Below are positions 36,670 through 45,346 of a DNA stretch of 53,033 bases, piece by piece (the first letter of the stretch is position 1; each line of letters opens with the position of its first letter). The notes beneath the pieces are model-generated. The model was not told the DNA's origin. It saw nothing but the letters and a program-made list of their open reading frames with translations, and did not search any database. The translations under genes and the position numbers were made by a program. Source of the stretch: Candidatus Harrisonbacteria bacterium RIFCSPLOWO2_01_FULL_44_18 (GTDB lineage: Bacteria; Patescibacteriota; Minisyncoccia; UBA6257; WO2-44-18). The stretch covers positions 1-53,033 of the forward strand of contig MHJJ01000006.1 of assembly GCA_001817915.1 (NCBI GenBank), in the 5' to 3' direction.

Positions 36670-38271
36670 TTATTCAATGACAATCTTCACTTTATTCTTA
36701 TCATTGGGAACTTTCTTTACCCAAAACGGCCAAAGGGAAATCTGCGCGCTTTCCAATCCGGGCAAGGCGAAAATTAAAGATTTAAGATCTATTTCTGATT
36801 TCCCCAAGACCCGTTCTCTTAAAAGTTCAACGTCAACTTGCCTGGCCGCGACGCCCTTAAAATCAATCGGAAAAGTTATCTTCCCGGCGCCGAAATCCCC
36901 TCTGGCAACGCCGTACGTCAATTCGGAACTGTTAAATTTATAATCTTCGCCCAACTCCTTTTTAACTCTGCCTGCCAGCATTGACAAAACATCCTCTTCT
37001 CGAAAAGCAACCAACTCCATCTCTCCTTCAACAAATACGCCGAAATTGCCGGATTCATCGACTTCAGAATTAACCTCCTGTTTTGTCAAATCAAACCGGC
37101 TGGCGCCTTCAATCGCTTTAAATTCTTTAGGCGCTTGAGCGAATAACGCTATCTTGGCCGCGTCTTCTAGGGTCTTGGCGGTTTCTGTTTCTGCTTTTTT
37201 AATATCCCCTTCGGTCGGATAAGCGACCTCGCCGATAAATCCGCCGCTCATTGATTTTTTAGTCTCACCGTAAAATCCCGCGTATTTAGGAGTATCTTTA
37301 AAGCCGGGTATGCTGAAATAATTGACTGGCCCGATATTATAGTCCTCGCCGGGCTTGTCAGCGACTACCTGCGTTTCAATGTTTGAGGGAACAATTTTGC
37401 CCTCCACGATCTTGGCGCCGGGAACCGTAATATTCGCGGTCAGTCTAAAAACTTTGCCATCCGGGGTGACAAAGCGGGTTCGCGCCACCAACGGTTGCGG
37501 GTCAGAACTATAGGCGTTGTAAACTATCATCGCGCCGCCGGCCGCTTTCTCAACTTTTTTCTTCCCGGTGGCCCGAAAAGAAATTTGAGCGTTTTTCTTT
37601 TGAACAAAAACTTGACCGGGAATTTTGGCCGCGGCGGCGTCAATAACAGCCGTTGATTTTTCAGCAGCCACTGAATCTTTATAAGCCCAATTAGTTTTTT
37701 GCGTAACAATTTTTATTTCCGCTCGCGGTAACACCTTTACGGCAAACAAAACCGCTAATGCCGCGACAATCAAACTGGCGCCGACAAAAATCGCGGCTCG
37801 GCCGGGGATTTTAAAACTCGGCATCTTCCATTGTTTCCGCGTTTTTTGGGATTCTTTTTCCGGCTCCTCAACTACCTCTTTGATTTTCTCTTCTTTTTTA
37901 CTGCTTTTCATTTGTTCGCCGCGAACCTCTTCCATCCCGCGCGTAACGTTTCTACGAGCCGGATCCATCCCGCGTTTTGTTCCGGGAGCGGCAATATCAG
38001 AAAATTGCTTCTGCGATTTGGCAAAAAACGGGTTGATCGCATCTAGCCCGCTCATCTCGGCCAACTCCACAACGCGATCATCGACAGATTCAATAATAAT
38101 TTTTTTGCCCAAGGCCTCGGCCTCTCTTTTTATCAAATGAAAATTGCTTAATGAATCGGCTAAATGGGAAAATTTAGGAATATTCAAAACGATTTCCTTA
38201 GAATCGGAATCAATAATTTTTTCCGCGACTAACGCGACTTCATCGCTTTTATTGGTATAGATCTTCTTCAT
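36670..38271 (-). CDS. Baseplate J-like domain membrane protein
   Basis: Probably cell-surface or envelope-associated. The first 90 residues resemble a conserved small domain of CPR proteins (LNIPKFSHLADSLSNFHLIK). A charged linker follows, then one transmembrane helix (AAIFVGASLIVAALAVLFAV) and a large outer region including PGEDYNIGPVNYFSIPGF, a hallmark of baseplate-J-like proteins. Such proteins are common in Parcubacteria; function is not established. Paired with the FtsA-like gene downstream of alaS. Confidence 0.68.
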   Translation of the reverse strand: MKKIYTNKSDEVALVAEKIIDSDSKEIVLNIPKFSHLADSLSNFHLIKREAEALGKKIIIESVDDRVVELAEMSGLDAINPFFAKSQKQFSDIAAPGTKRGMDPARRNVTRGMEEVRGEQMKSSKKEEKIKEVVEEPEKESQKTRKQWKMPSFKIPGRAAIFVGASLIVAALAVLFAVKVLPRAEIKIVTQKTNWAYKDSVAAEKSTAVIDAAAAKIPGQVFVQKKNAQISFRATGKKKVEKAAGGAMIVYNAYSSDPQPLVARTRFVTPDGKVFRLTANITVPGAKIVEGKIVPSNIETQVVADKPGEDYNIGPVNYFSIPGFKDTPKYAGFYGETKKSMSGGFIGEVAYPTEGDIKKAETETAKTLEDAAKIALFAQAPKEFKAIEGASRFDLTKQEVNSEVDESGNFGVFVEGEMELVAFREEDVLSMLAGRVKKELGEDYKFNSSELTYGVARGDFGAGKITFPIDFKGVAARQVDVELLRERVLGKSEIDLKSLIFALPGLESAQISLWPFWVKKVPNDKNKVKIVIE

Positions 38272-38282
38272 GCGCTTACGCC

Positions 38283-38367
38283 ACTAATTACAAATGAAAA
38301 CTAATTAGGCGAATGGCGAATAACATTATTGGCCATTAGCTTAATTCGGTCAGTATTCGTAATTGGT
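38283..38367. repeat. 85-nt dispersed repeat, copy B
   Basis: Two differences from 28691-28775. It fills the spacer between the FtsA-like gene and the baseplate-J-like gene. Confidence 0.88.
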
Positions 38368-38369
38368 AT

Positions 38370-39584
38370 CTATGGTAATAACCATCTAACTCTTCTTCGG
38401 GCCATCCTGCTTATTTTATCATTTTGCGGCGAAAGATGGGATTCAAGCAAAGTGGCTAGAGTCGCGAATTTATTATTCATCTTGAGACCCTTCTTAAATT
38501 TTACCTTAATACCGAGTTTTTCGCCAAAAAAGTCAGAGGAGGCAAGATCCATTCGAATCGGTTTGTCAAAAACCCCGCGGAACCCCGACGAAAATACAAC
38601 CGGCGGTAAATTATAAAATGAATTTAAATAAACAAACTTAGCGTCGGTTTTATTCGTCGCCGTTTCAAGATGTTTTGCTAAAACTCGTAGCTCTTCCATA
38701 AGCACTTTTTCAATCTTTTTAATAAATGCCGGCGATCCTTTGTTCTCAAAGTAGATTTTAAAAATCGCGCTGGATGTTTCGGGAGAAACCGCCAAATGCC
38801 TTGCTAAAACCGAATGAAGATTTTTTTCTCCCCAACCAATATGCCCCCAATGGCAAACTCTGCCGTCATCCGCGTGGAACAAAGACGTCTGCTCGGGAAA
38901 TAAATTAACCAGTAAAAAACTTCCACTTTCCTCGGATTTCAACAAAACATTAGACCAAGCCGCTCCCGCTTCAGTAACAAACAGCAACCGATCTTCCGGT
39001 AAAAACTCTTTAAGTTCTTTTATGAAAGCGCGAGGGGCGAAAGTCTGGCTAAGATAAAACTCCACGGACTTGGCTTGAAATCCGAGAGGATTAATCACTC
39101 GATGGCCGTCTAATTTAATTCCCCGAATACGGACATCAGTCAATAAAACATCAACATCGCTGATTTTCATTTTTACCGCCACTCGATTTCGCTGGCGATC
39201 AAAAAATTTCCAGATGGCTTGAGAAATTAAATTATCCAGTTCGGCTTCGTCAATCGGCTCTTTAGTATGCTGATGAACCAAGGCGGAGGAAGAATAAACC
39301 GTGGTCGCCAAACTGGAATCCAAACTCAAAATAATCCGATATTTGGATAGATTTTTAATCTTGAGTAAAAATTTTCTAATCGCGTCTAGCGGGTTTTGAT
39401 TATTTTCAAGAGAAATTGGCGTTTGCCAAACTTTTTTGACAAAAATTTCCTTATTGGCAAAATCGGCGTTGATTGAAGCGGCGCGCAGTTCGTGGTGTAA
39501 AATTTCGACAACTAAAAACCTATCTTCGTTTTGAAATAACGACAAAAAATTTGAAAATAGTTCTTTAAAATTGACTAATCTCAC
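38370..39584 (-). CDS. FtsA/PilM-like actin-fold protein (tentative)
   Basis: The opening FLVVEILHHELRAASIN and central GSFLLVNLFPEQTSLFHADD resemble the phosphate loops of SHS2/actin-like FtsA or PilM proteins, and VFSSGFRGVFD could be the adenosine loop. Motif matches are loose. In CPR such genes often precede the baseplate-J-like gene. GTG start; a TATAAT lies 7 nt upstream, with no Shine-Dalgarno. Role probably in division or surface-structure assembly, unproven. Confidence 0.6.
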   Translation of the reverse strand: MRLVNFKELFSNFLSLFQNEDRFLVVEILHHELRAASINADFANKEIFVKKVWQTPISLENNQNPLDAIRKFLLKIKNLSKYRIILSLDSSLATTVYSSSALVHQHTKEPIDEAELDNLISQAIWKFFDRQRNRVAVKMKISDVDVLLTDVRIRGIKLDGHRVINPLGFQAKSVEFYLSQTFAPRAFIKELKEFLPEDRLLFVTEAGAAWSNVLLKSEESGSFLLVNLFPEQTSLFHADDGRVCHWGHIGWGEKNLHSVLARHLAVSPETSSAIFKIYFENKGSPAFIKKIEKVLMEELRVLAKHLETATNKTDAKFVYLNSFYNLPPVVFSSGFRGVFDKPIRMDLASSDFFGEKLGIKVKFKKGLKMNNKFATLATLLESHLSPQNDKISRMARRRVRWLLP

Positions 39585-39591
39585 TACCCTT

Positions 39592-39597
39592 ATTATA
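39592..39597 (-). promoter_or_regulatory. Consensus -10 of the FtsA-like gene
   Basis: TATAAT is separated from the GTG start codon by 7 nt (AAGGGTA). The transcript would begin at or next to the start codon. Confidence 0.5.
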
Positions 39598-39665
39598 ACA
39601 CAATTTAAAAAGAAAAAGCCGCGGAGAAAAACATTTCTCGCAAGCTAGTGACCCAAGTTAATAAC

Positions 39666-39699
39666 CATATTCTGGTATTCTGCAGAATACCAGAATATG
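39666..39699. repeat. Perfect 34-bp palindrome
   Basis: The half-site CATATTCTGGTATTCTG is followed immediately by its exact complement, with no loop. It lies 10 nt after the alaS stop. No T-run follows on the minus strand, so it is not a standard terminator for alaS. Confidence 0.9.
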
Positions 39700-39708
39700 C
39701 TTAAAAAA

Positions 39709-41487
39709 TTATGGAAATACGGCGGCGCGGATGCGACGCGCTCCCGCGCCCACTGCCTCCTCCTTTATTATCTTAAATTTTCCTATAACAAGCGTGTTTC
39801 CAACATGCGGGCCGCCGCAAAATTCTTTGGAAAAAGCGTCTTTTAGCGAATGACCGACATAATAAACTTTTACACGCTCCGGGTATTTTTCTCCGCCTCC
39901 ACCGGAGGTCGATCCTCCTTCGGAGGAAGAGGCGGAGAAAAAATGCAACGCCCCGGTTTTCTTAGCTTCCTCAAGCGGCATTTCAACAAAACCCACCGGC
40001 AAATCTTTCTGGATAACCTCATTCACCAAATTTTCCGCCTTTTTAATTTCTTCCTGCGTGAGTTTCCGAGAAAAAGTAAAATCAAAACGCGTACGCTCGA
40101 CAGTAATGTCAGAACCCATTTGCTTTACTTCCGGCCCCAAGATTTTTCGCAAAGCCGCTTGAAGCAAATGAGTAGCGGTATGAAGCCGCGTAACTTTTTT
40201 AAGTTCTTCTTCGTCTTTAGCTTTAAGTTCGCCTGTATTAAACAACAGTCCGTGACCGCCGAATTTTTTCTCCGCTCCTGCTCGAGAAATTTCCTGATGT
40301 TTTTTAAATTCCTTTTCAAAATCTTTATATTCCAAATCTTTAACTGCTCCCGGCGGCGCCAATTCTTTGATCAATTCAAACGGCAAACCAAAAGTCTCAT
40401 ATAAATAAAAAGCGTCCTGCGCGGAAATTTTGTCGCGCTTTTTCAATTCGAACAATCCCGCGGCGATTGCTTTTTGGAATTTATTTTTTTCACCTTCAAA
40501 AACTTCTCCGATTTCCTGAGTTTTTTTAACTTCAAGATAAAATGGGCCAAATTTATCTTTTATAAATTTTAACGCTTCCGAAAATAGATCGGCGTGAATG
40601 TCATATTTTATCTGATAGGCCAAAGTCCTGCGCAATAAACGGCGCAAAATGTAGCCGGCTTCCTTATTTGACGGACGGACGCCATCGGCGGTCAAAAAGA
40701 TCGCGGCGCGCAAATGGTCGGCAAAAACTCTTACTTCTCTGTCCTTCAAATGCGGGGCGATTTCGTTAATTTTTTTGATTATCAGCTCAAAAATATCAGT
40801 TTGAAAAACATTTTCAACGCCCTGCGTAACCTTCACGATTCTTTCAAATCCCCAACCAACATCTACGCCTTTCTTAGGTAACGGTTTTAAAGTTTTGTCT
40901 GGCAAACAATAAAATTCCATAAAAACTAAAGTAGCCACCTCCATATCATCAACGTAAACCTCATTAGCGGCGCCGCAAGGACCCTCGCTACCGGCAGGAC
41001 CCCAAAAATTATCTTTTCTCTGTCCTTTGCGAATTTTGGAATGCGACAAAAACTTGGACCAAGCGTCAAAAGATTCTTTATCAAAAGCCACCGCTTCATC
41101 GCCAGTAAAAACAGTCGCGGATATTCTCTCGGGCTGGACGCCGAATGCTTCGGTCAGTAATTGATAGGTCCATTCTATGGTTTCCTTTTTGAAATAACCG
41201 CCGAATGAAAAATGGCCCAGCATTTCAAAAAAAGTCAGATGGGTTTTATCGCCCACTTCATCAATATCCGAAGTCCGGAAGCATTTTTGGATTGAAACGG
41301 TATTTTTACCGCCGAAATCTTTTTGCGCGTCCAGCTCGCCGGTGAAATATCGCCTGAATTGCTGCATGCCGGCGGTAGTCAAAAGCACCGACGGATCATC
41401 GGGCATTAGCGAAGAAGAGGGCACTATTACATGCCCTCTTTCTCGAAAAAACTCTAAAAATTTTTTACGGATTTCTTCGCTTTCCAT
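39709..41487 (-). CDS. alaS: Alanyl-tRNA synthetase, short form
   Basis: Catalytic domain: SSSLMPDDPSVLLTTAGMQQ, CFRTSDIDEVG, FEMLGHFSFGGYFK, GWGFERIV. Editing domain: HTATHLL (HxxxH) and CGGPH. 592 aa; the C-Ala domain is missing, so it is shorter than the E. coli enzyme (about 875 aa). A palindromic insertion (FSASSSEGGSTSGGGG) interrupts the editing domain in frame before VKVYYVG. GGTGGAG eight nt upstream of the ATG may act as Shine-Dalgarno. Confidence 0.95.
   Translation of the reverse strand: MESEEIRKKFLEFFRERGHVIVPSSSLMPDDPSVLLTTAGMQQFRRYFTGELDAQKDFGGKNTVSIQKCFRTSDIDEVGDKTHLTFFEMLGHFSFGGYFKKETIEWTYQLLTEAFGVQPERISATVFTGDEAVAFDKESFDAWSKFLSHSKIRKGQRKDNFWGPAGSEGPCGAANEVYVDDMEVATLVFMEFYCLPDKTLKPLPKKGVDVGWGFERIVKVTQGVENVFQTDIFELIIKKINEIAPHLKDREVRVFADHLRAAIFLTADGVRPSNKEAGYILRRLLRRTLAYQIKYDIHADLFSEALKFIKDKFGPFYLEVKKTQEIGEVFEGEKNKFQKAIAAGLFELKKRDKISAQDAFYLYETFGLPFELIKELAPPGAVKDLEYKDFEKEFKKHQEISRAGAEKKFGGHGLLFNTGELKAKDEEELKKVTRLHTATHLLQAALRKILGPEVKQMGSDITVERTRFDFTFSRKLTQEEIKKAENLVNEVIQKDLPVGFVEMPLEEAKKTGALHFFSASSSEGGSTSGGGGEKYPERVKVYYVGHSLKDAFSKEFCGGPHVGNTLVIGKFKIIKEEAVGAGARRIRAAVFP
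39887..39942. repeat. In-frame palindromic insertion in alaS
   Basis: TTTTCTCCGCCTC and GAGGCGGAGAAAA are terminal inverted repeats; inside are two smaller hairpins (CCTCCACCGGAGG and TCCTCCTTCGGAGGA). It encodes the Ser/Gly-rich loop. Confidence 0.8.
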
Positions 41488-41494
41488 TATTTAT

Positions 41495-41586
41495 ACTCCA
41501 CCAATATGGCTAATCTAGCGCCAATATACAAATGCGCGAATTCGTTATATTGGTATATCCGTGCTTGATTCGTATATTAGTGGAGT
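41495..41586. repeat. ACTCCACCAATAT inverted-repeat element (copy 1)
   Basis: Starts ACTCCACCAATATGGCTAAT and ends CGTATATTAGTGGAGT. The 92-nt spacer between alaS and the secreted protein consists entirely of it. A relative lies at 45255-45346. Confidence 0.75.
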
Positions 41587-44004
41587 TTATTCAACTACCT
41601 CAATTATGCCCGTATTGCCCGGATTTAAATGATCGTGATACTTCCAAGAACCTACTTTATCAAAAATAAATGAGTATGTTTTGCCAGGATTTATTTCACC
41701 AAGAGCGTCAAAACCGGGATAAACAGTATGGGTCGGGTGAATAGCTGAAGCCGGCCAAACCGATTTTTGACTCTTGTTGGTCCAAGTTACTTTGCCGCCT
41801 TTTTTGACTTTCACCGTGGTGGGCGAAAACTGACCGCTTTCATCAATGGCCACGAAAACATCAAAGAAACTATCTATAGGAGTAACGGCGGCTGGCGTTG
41901 GCGCCGGAGCGCCGCCAGCGGTTCCGGCAGACGGTTCTTTACATTCCCCCTTAAATTGAATCTTAACATCGCTTGCGTTGGCAACGCATTCATTGGAATA
42001 AGTTTTACCATTGACGCCGCAAACCGGACTATAATCCTGCGCGCAAACCTCTGTCGCTGAAGGCGAAACGGGAACTGGGAGCGCCGATGTTGGAAGCGGA
42101 GCCGAAGATGGAACCGACTCCTTTTCGCAAGTTGAAAGTTCTTTTTTCAACGATTCGTATTTTAGCTTGTAGTCTTGTTCGCTAATCCGTCCAGCTTTTA
42201 GCAACTCGTCCAGCTCATTAAGATTTCGTTTGACGGCTTCACATCTTGAAACAACTCTTTGAGGAGCCGCGGAGGGTTGAGCGGGGGCCGGAGCGACTGC
42301 CGGAACGGGCGCGACGCCAAACAACTCTCGAAGCAATTGCTCAATAGTTGACAAGTGTAACTTTACATTCCTGATCGCGTCAACAATTTTGGCGGGGTCG
42401 GCTTTGGCATTGATCAGATTGGAAAGTTCAAGAAGTTGCCTTTCCGCTTCGGCAACAAGCGCGAAAAGTTTTGGATATTTTTCCTCTGAAAGATTTAATT
42501 CCTGGATCTTCTTTATTAATGAATCGTAATAATTCTTCAAGCTTGCAATATCCCGAGAATAATCTTCGGCCGTAGTAGTCAACGGCCTTAACGCGTTTTT
42601 AGCCGCTACTGCCGCCGCGTTTGCCTGACCAAAAGCATTGCCGTACTTTTGAGCGTCGTAAGCGGCGCGAGCTTGATTAAGTTGAAACTCAGCCCTTTCC
42701 AACAGTTGCCGCACGGCATTAGAAATATCCCCCTCGCGAGCGCTTACCGCGCCCCGAAGTTCGTTAATCAGGCGCTCGGCTTCCAAAATCATTTTTTTAG
42801 CTTCTTCGGCGCCAATCTCTTTTTGCTCTTCGGCCTGGCGAAGAACATCTTGTCTGGCGACGTTAAGCTGGCTTTTTACGCTGGGACTCGCTTTTTCCCT
42901 GACTTCATCTAAAAGCTTTAAGCGGCGCGACTGATCGCCGGATAGATCTCGTAAATCCTGAATGGTTGTTTGAAGCGGCGCGGGCGCCACGGGCGTCGGA
43001 GCTGCGGCCGCTTCCGCTCTAATAATTTCCTGCGCCTCCAAACGAGCGCCGAATTTCGATACAAAATTGTCCTTTAAAGCAGAAATCTCATTTCTTAATT
43101 TGGCGTTTTCTTCCCGAATTTTAGCCAATTCTTCTTTTAGTTTAGCGATGTCTTCCGGCACGGCCTTTTCAACTTTTTCCCCAATCTCAACTAGTTTTTT
43201 CTCGGTATTTTCCACGAATTTTTCTTCCAGGCGGTCAACAAGTTCTGCCGCTCTTAATTCCCTGAATTCTCCTTTCTGACTTTGGACTACATTTTCAAGT
43301 CTCTGTCCAAATTTAGCGATATCCTCAAATTTTTCCGGAACAACCGCGACTGCCGTCAAAATCGCCTCTTGGGCCTTGCTAGCTCCTTCGACAAATTCCG
43401 CGTTGTTCTCAAATTTAACCTTTAATTCATCAAAAAGCTCTTGATGTTTTAGGCTGCGATCGGCTAATTGATCCGCGAGTCTGGCAATATTCGGATTTTC
43501 GCTGGTTTCCTGAAGTCCATCAAGGCGCGCTTTCAACCGCTCAACATTCTTTTGATAATTAGCGGTCGCCTTGGTAATCGCTTCAATATTTTGAGGCGCG
43601 ACGCTTTTTAATTTTTCAATTTCGGTAGCTCTTTGATTGGCAATTTCCAGTTCAAGTTCGGCTTTTTTAACCGGATTAAAAGTAAAAACTTGGCGAATGG
43701 TTCTTGTCCAATTTTTGAAGAAATAAAATGGGTTAGTCGGCAAAAGGCCCGCGTTTTCAACTTCGAGATCCTGCGCGGTTACCCCTTCTACCGCCCGCGT
43801 CCCGCTGCACGGATCAGGATCATCATCGCAGGTTGTCCCATTGCCGGCATACCTAACTCCGCCGGAATTAGTGCAATTCTGCGCGGTAGTTGCTTCAGCG
43901 CATTCACCGCCGCTAAAACAACAAGCGCCAGAAGCGCCGACGCTATTAACCGCGCCCACCAATAAAAACATCGCTACGACCAAAACTATAAAAATTTTCT
44001 TCAT
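41587..44004 (-). CDS. Secreted multidomain protein: Cys-rich domain, coiled coil (DUF5667-like), Kazal and cupredoxin-like domains
   Basis: Start chosen at MKKIFIVLVVAMFLLVGAV, a signal peptide. Order: cysteine-rich segment (ACCFSGGECAEATTAQNC), a DUF5667-like start (LLPTNPFYFFKNWTRTIRQV) and long helices to about residue 560, Ala/Pro linkers, a Kazal protease-inhibitor domain (CAQDYSPVCGVNGKTYSNEC), and a C-terminal cupredoxin fold (VKKGGKVTWTNKS ... GSWKYHDHLNPGNTG). The usual Cu-ligand Cys is replaced by a YHDH motif, so copper binding is uncertain. 805 aa. Likely exported and exposed; role unknown. Confidence 0.8.
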   Translation of the reverse strand: MKKIFIVLVVAMFLLVGAVNSVGASGACCFSGGECAEATTAQNCTNSGGVRYAGNGTTCDDDPDPCSGTRAVEGVTAQDLEVENAGLLPTNPFYFFKNWTRTIRQVFTFNPVKKAELELEIANQRATEIEKLKSVAPQNIEAITKATANYQKNVERLKARLDGLQETSENPNIARLADQLADRSLKHQELFDELKVKFENNAEFVEGASKAQEAILTAVAVVPEKFEDIAKFGQRLENVVQSQKGEFRELRAAELVDRLEEKFVENTEKKLVEIGEKVEKAVPEDIAKLKEELAKIREENAKLRNEISALKDNFVSKFGARLEAQEIIRAEAAAAPTPVAPAPLQTTIQDLRDLSGDQSRRLKLLDEVREKASPSVKSQLNVARQDVLRQAEEQKEIGAEEAKKMILEAERLINELRGAVSAREGDISNAVRQLLERAEFQLNQARAAYDAQKYGNAFGQANAAAVAAKNALRPLTTTAEDYSRDIASLKNYYDSLIKKIQELNLSEEKYPKLFALVAEAERQLLELSNLINAKADPAKIVDAIRNVKLHLSTIEQLLRELFGVAPVPAVAPAPAQPSAAPQRVVSRCEAVKRNLNELDELLKAGRISEQDYKLKYESLKKELSTCEKESVPSSAPLPTSALPVPVSPSATEVCAQDYSPVCGVNGKTYSNECVANASDVKIQFKGECKEPSAGTAGGAPAPTPAAVTPIDSFFDVFVAIDESGQFSPTTVKVKKGGKVTWTNKSQKSVWPASAIHPTHTVYPGFDALGEINPGKTYSFIFDKVGSWKYHDHLNPGNTGIIEVVE

Positions 44005-44056
44005 ATTTATATTTTTCTTAACTATTTTTCCGACTATTTTTAAGCATAACACAAAT

Positions 44057-45250
44057 CTAATATCCTTCCAAAGTATGCGACTTCTCGTGATCTTTTATCC
44101 GCGTAATGGCCTTGGCCTCAATTTGCCGAATTCTTTCCCTGGTCACGCCGAATTCTTTTCCCACTTCTTCCAGGGTATGGGTTATGCCATCTTCCAAACC
44201 AAACCTCATTCTCAAAATCTTTTGCTCTCTGGGCGTTAAATCTACCAAAATCTCTTTTATCCTTTCTTTCAAAAGCGTTTGCGAAGCAATTTGAGAAGGA
44301 GTGAGGTTGCGCTCATCCTGAATAAATTCTGAAAGCGTTGAATCCTCGTCATCGTCGCCGACGGGCGATTCCAAAGAAACGACATCCTGGGAAATTTTTT
44401 GAATATGATGAATTTTATCAAGCGGTATTCCCATCTCAATGGAAATTTCCTCGGCTAACGGCTCGCGCCCCAATTCTTGAACTAATCGCCTTTTGACTTG
44501 AGTAAATTTGGAAATCGTTTCCACCATATGAACCGGAATTCGAATAGTTCTTGATTGATCGGCCAAAGCCCGAGTAATGGCCTGCCGAATCCACCAAGTG
44601 GCGTAAGTTGAAAACTTAAAACCGCGGCGGTAGTCAAATTTATCAACTGCCCGCGAAAGGCCGATATTTCCTTCCTGAATCAAATCTAAAATGCTCAAAT
44701 TGGGAGTGCGATTAACATAACGTTTGGCGATAGACACCACCAATCTCAAATTGGCTTGTATAAATCGTTGACGCGCTTCTTCGTCGCCTTTTTCATGTTT
44801 TTTGGCCAACTCCTTTTCGTCGGCAGAAGTTAAAAGCGGAGTCCGGCCTATCTCTTTTAGATACATCTGAACCGCGTCGGGCAACTCTCCTTCAATCCTG
44901 GTAGCCTCCGCTAATTCTTTGGCGCTGATTTCTTCGCCGGGCATCTCAATCAACTGACTGGTCTCAATGACTTTAATGTTGACTTTATCCAAGCGGTCAT
45001 AAATCTCTTCAAGAAAACTGACATCTTCTTCAATGCGCGGGAAAAAATGCAAAACCTCCGTGTCGGTAACAAAGCCCCTGCCTCGGCCGCGATCAATAAG
45101 TTCCTCGAGCGCCTGCAAATCTAACGCGTGCTTTTTTTCTTTTCCGGTTAGCTCTTTTTTCTTCGGTCTTCTAATTCTTTTAGATTTGCCGGTTTTTTTA
45201 GACTTTCTAACCGAGGTTTTTCGCAACTTTTTTCTTTTAGATTTTTGCAT
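44057..45250 (-). CDS. rpoD: Primary sigma factor (RpoD, sigma-70)
   Basis: Region 1.2 ([21 protein letters not shown]), region 2 ([39 protein letters not shown]), region 3 and region 4.2 ([20 protein letters not shown]) are all present. 397 aa: region 1.1 is replaced by a short Lys/Arg-rich stretch and the non-conserved spacer is absent. Directly downstream of dnaG, the classic order. Confidence 0.96.
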   Translation of the reverse strand: MQKSKRKKLRKTSVRKSKKTGKSKRIRRPKKKELTGKEKKHALDLQALEELIDRGRGRGFVTDTEVLHFFPRIEEDVSFLEEIYDRLDKVNIKVIETSQLIEMPGEEISAKELAEATRIEGELPDAVQMYLKEIGRTPLLTSADEKELAKKHEKGDEEARQRFIQANLRLVVSIAKRYVNRTPNLSILDLIQEGNIGLSRAVDKFDYRRGFKFSTYATWWIRQAITRALADQSRTIRIPVHMVETISKFTQVKRRLVQELGREPLAEEISIEMGIPLDKIHHIQKISQDVVSLESPVGDDDEDSTLSEFIQDERNLTPSQIASQTLLKERIKEILVDLTPREQKILRMRFGLEDGITHTLEEVGKEFGVTRERIRQIEAKAITRIKDHEKSHTLEGY

Positions 45251-45254
45251 AATA

Positions 45255-45346
45255 GACTACACTAATATAACGAATCTAGCGCGGATATTCCAATATACGA
45301 ATTTGTAAATTAGTATATCGGCGCTTGATTGGCATATTGGTGGAGT
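45255..45346. repeat. ACTCCACCAATAT inverted-repeat element (copy 2)
   Basis: Same design as 41495-41586: starts GACTACACTAATAT, middle TCTAGCGC...GCGCTTGATT, ends GCATATTGGTGGAGT. It spans the rpoD-dnaG spacer. Confidence 0.75.

Noticed and set aside
39850-40404. 184-aa + strand ORF opposite alaS
   Set aside because: It is the antisense of conserved AlaS motifs and includes the palindromic insert; no start signals.
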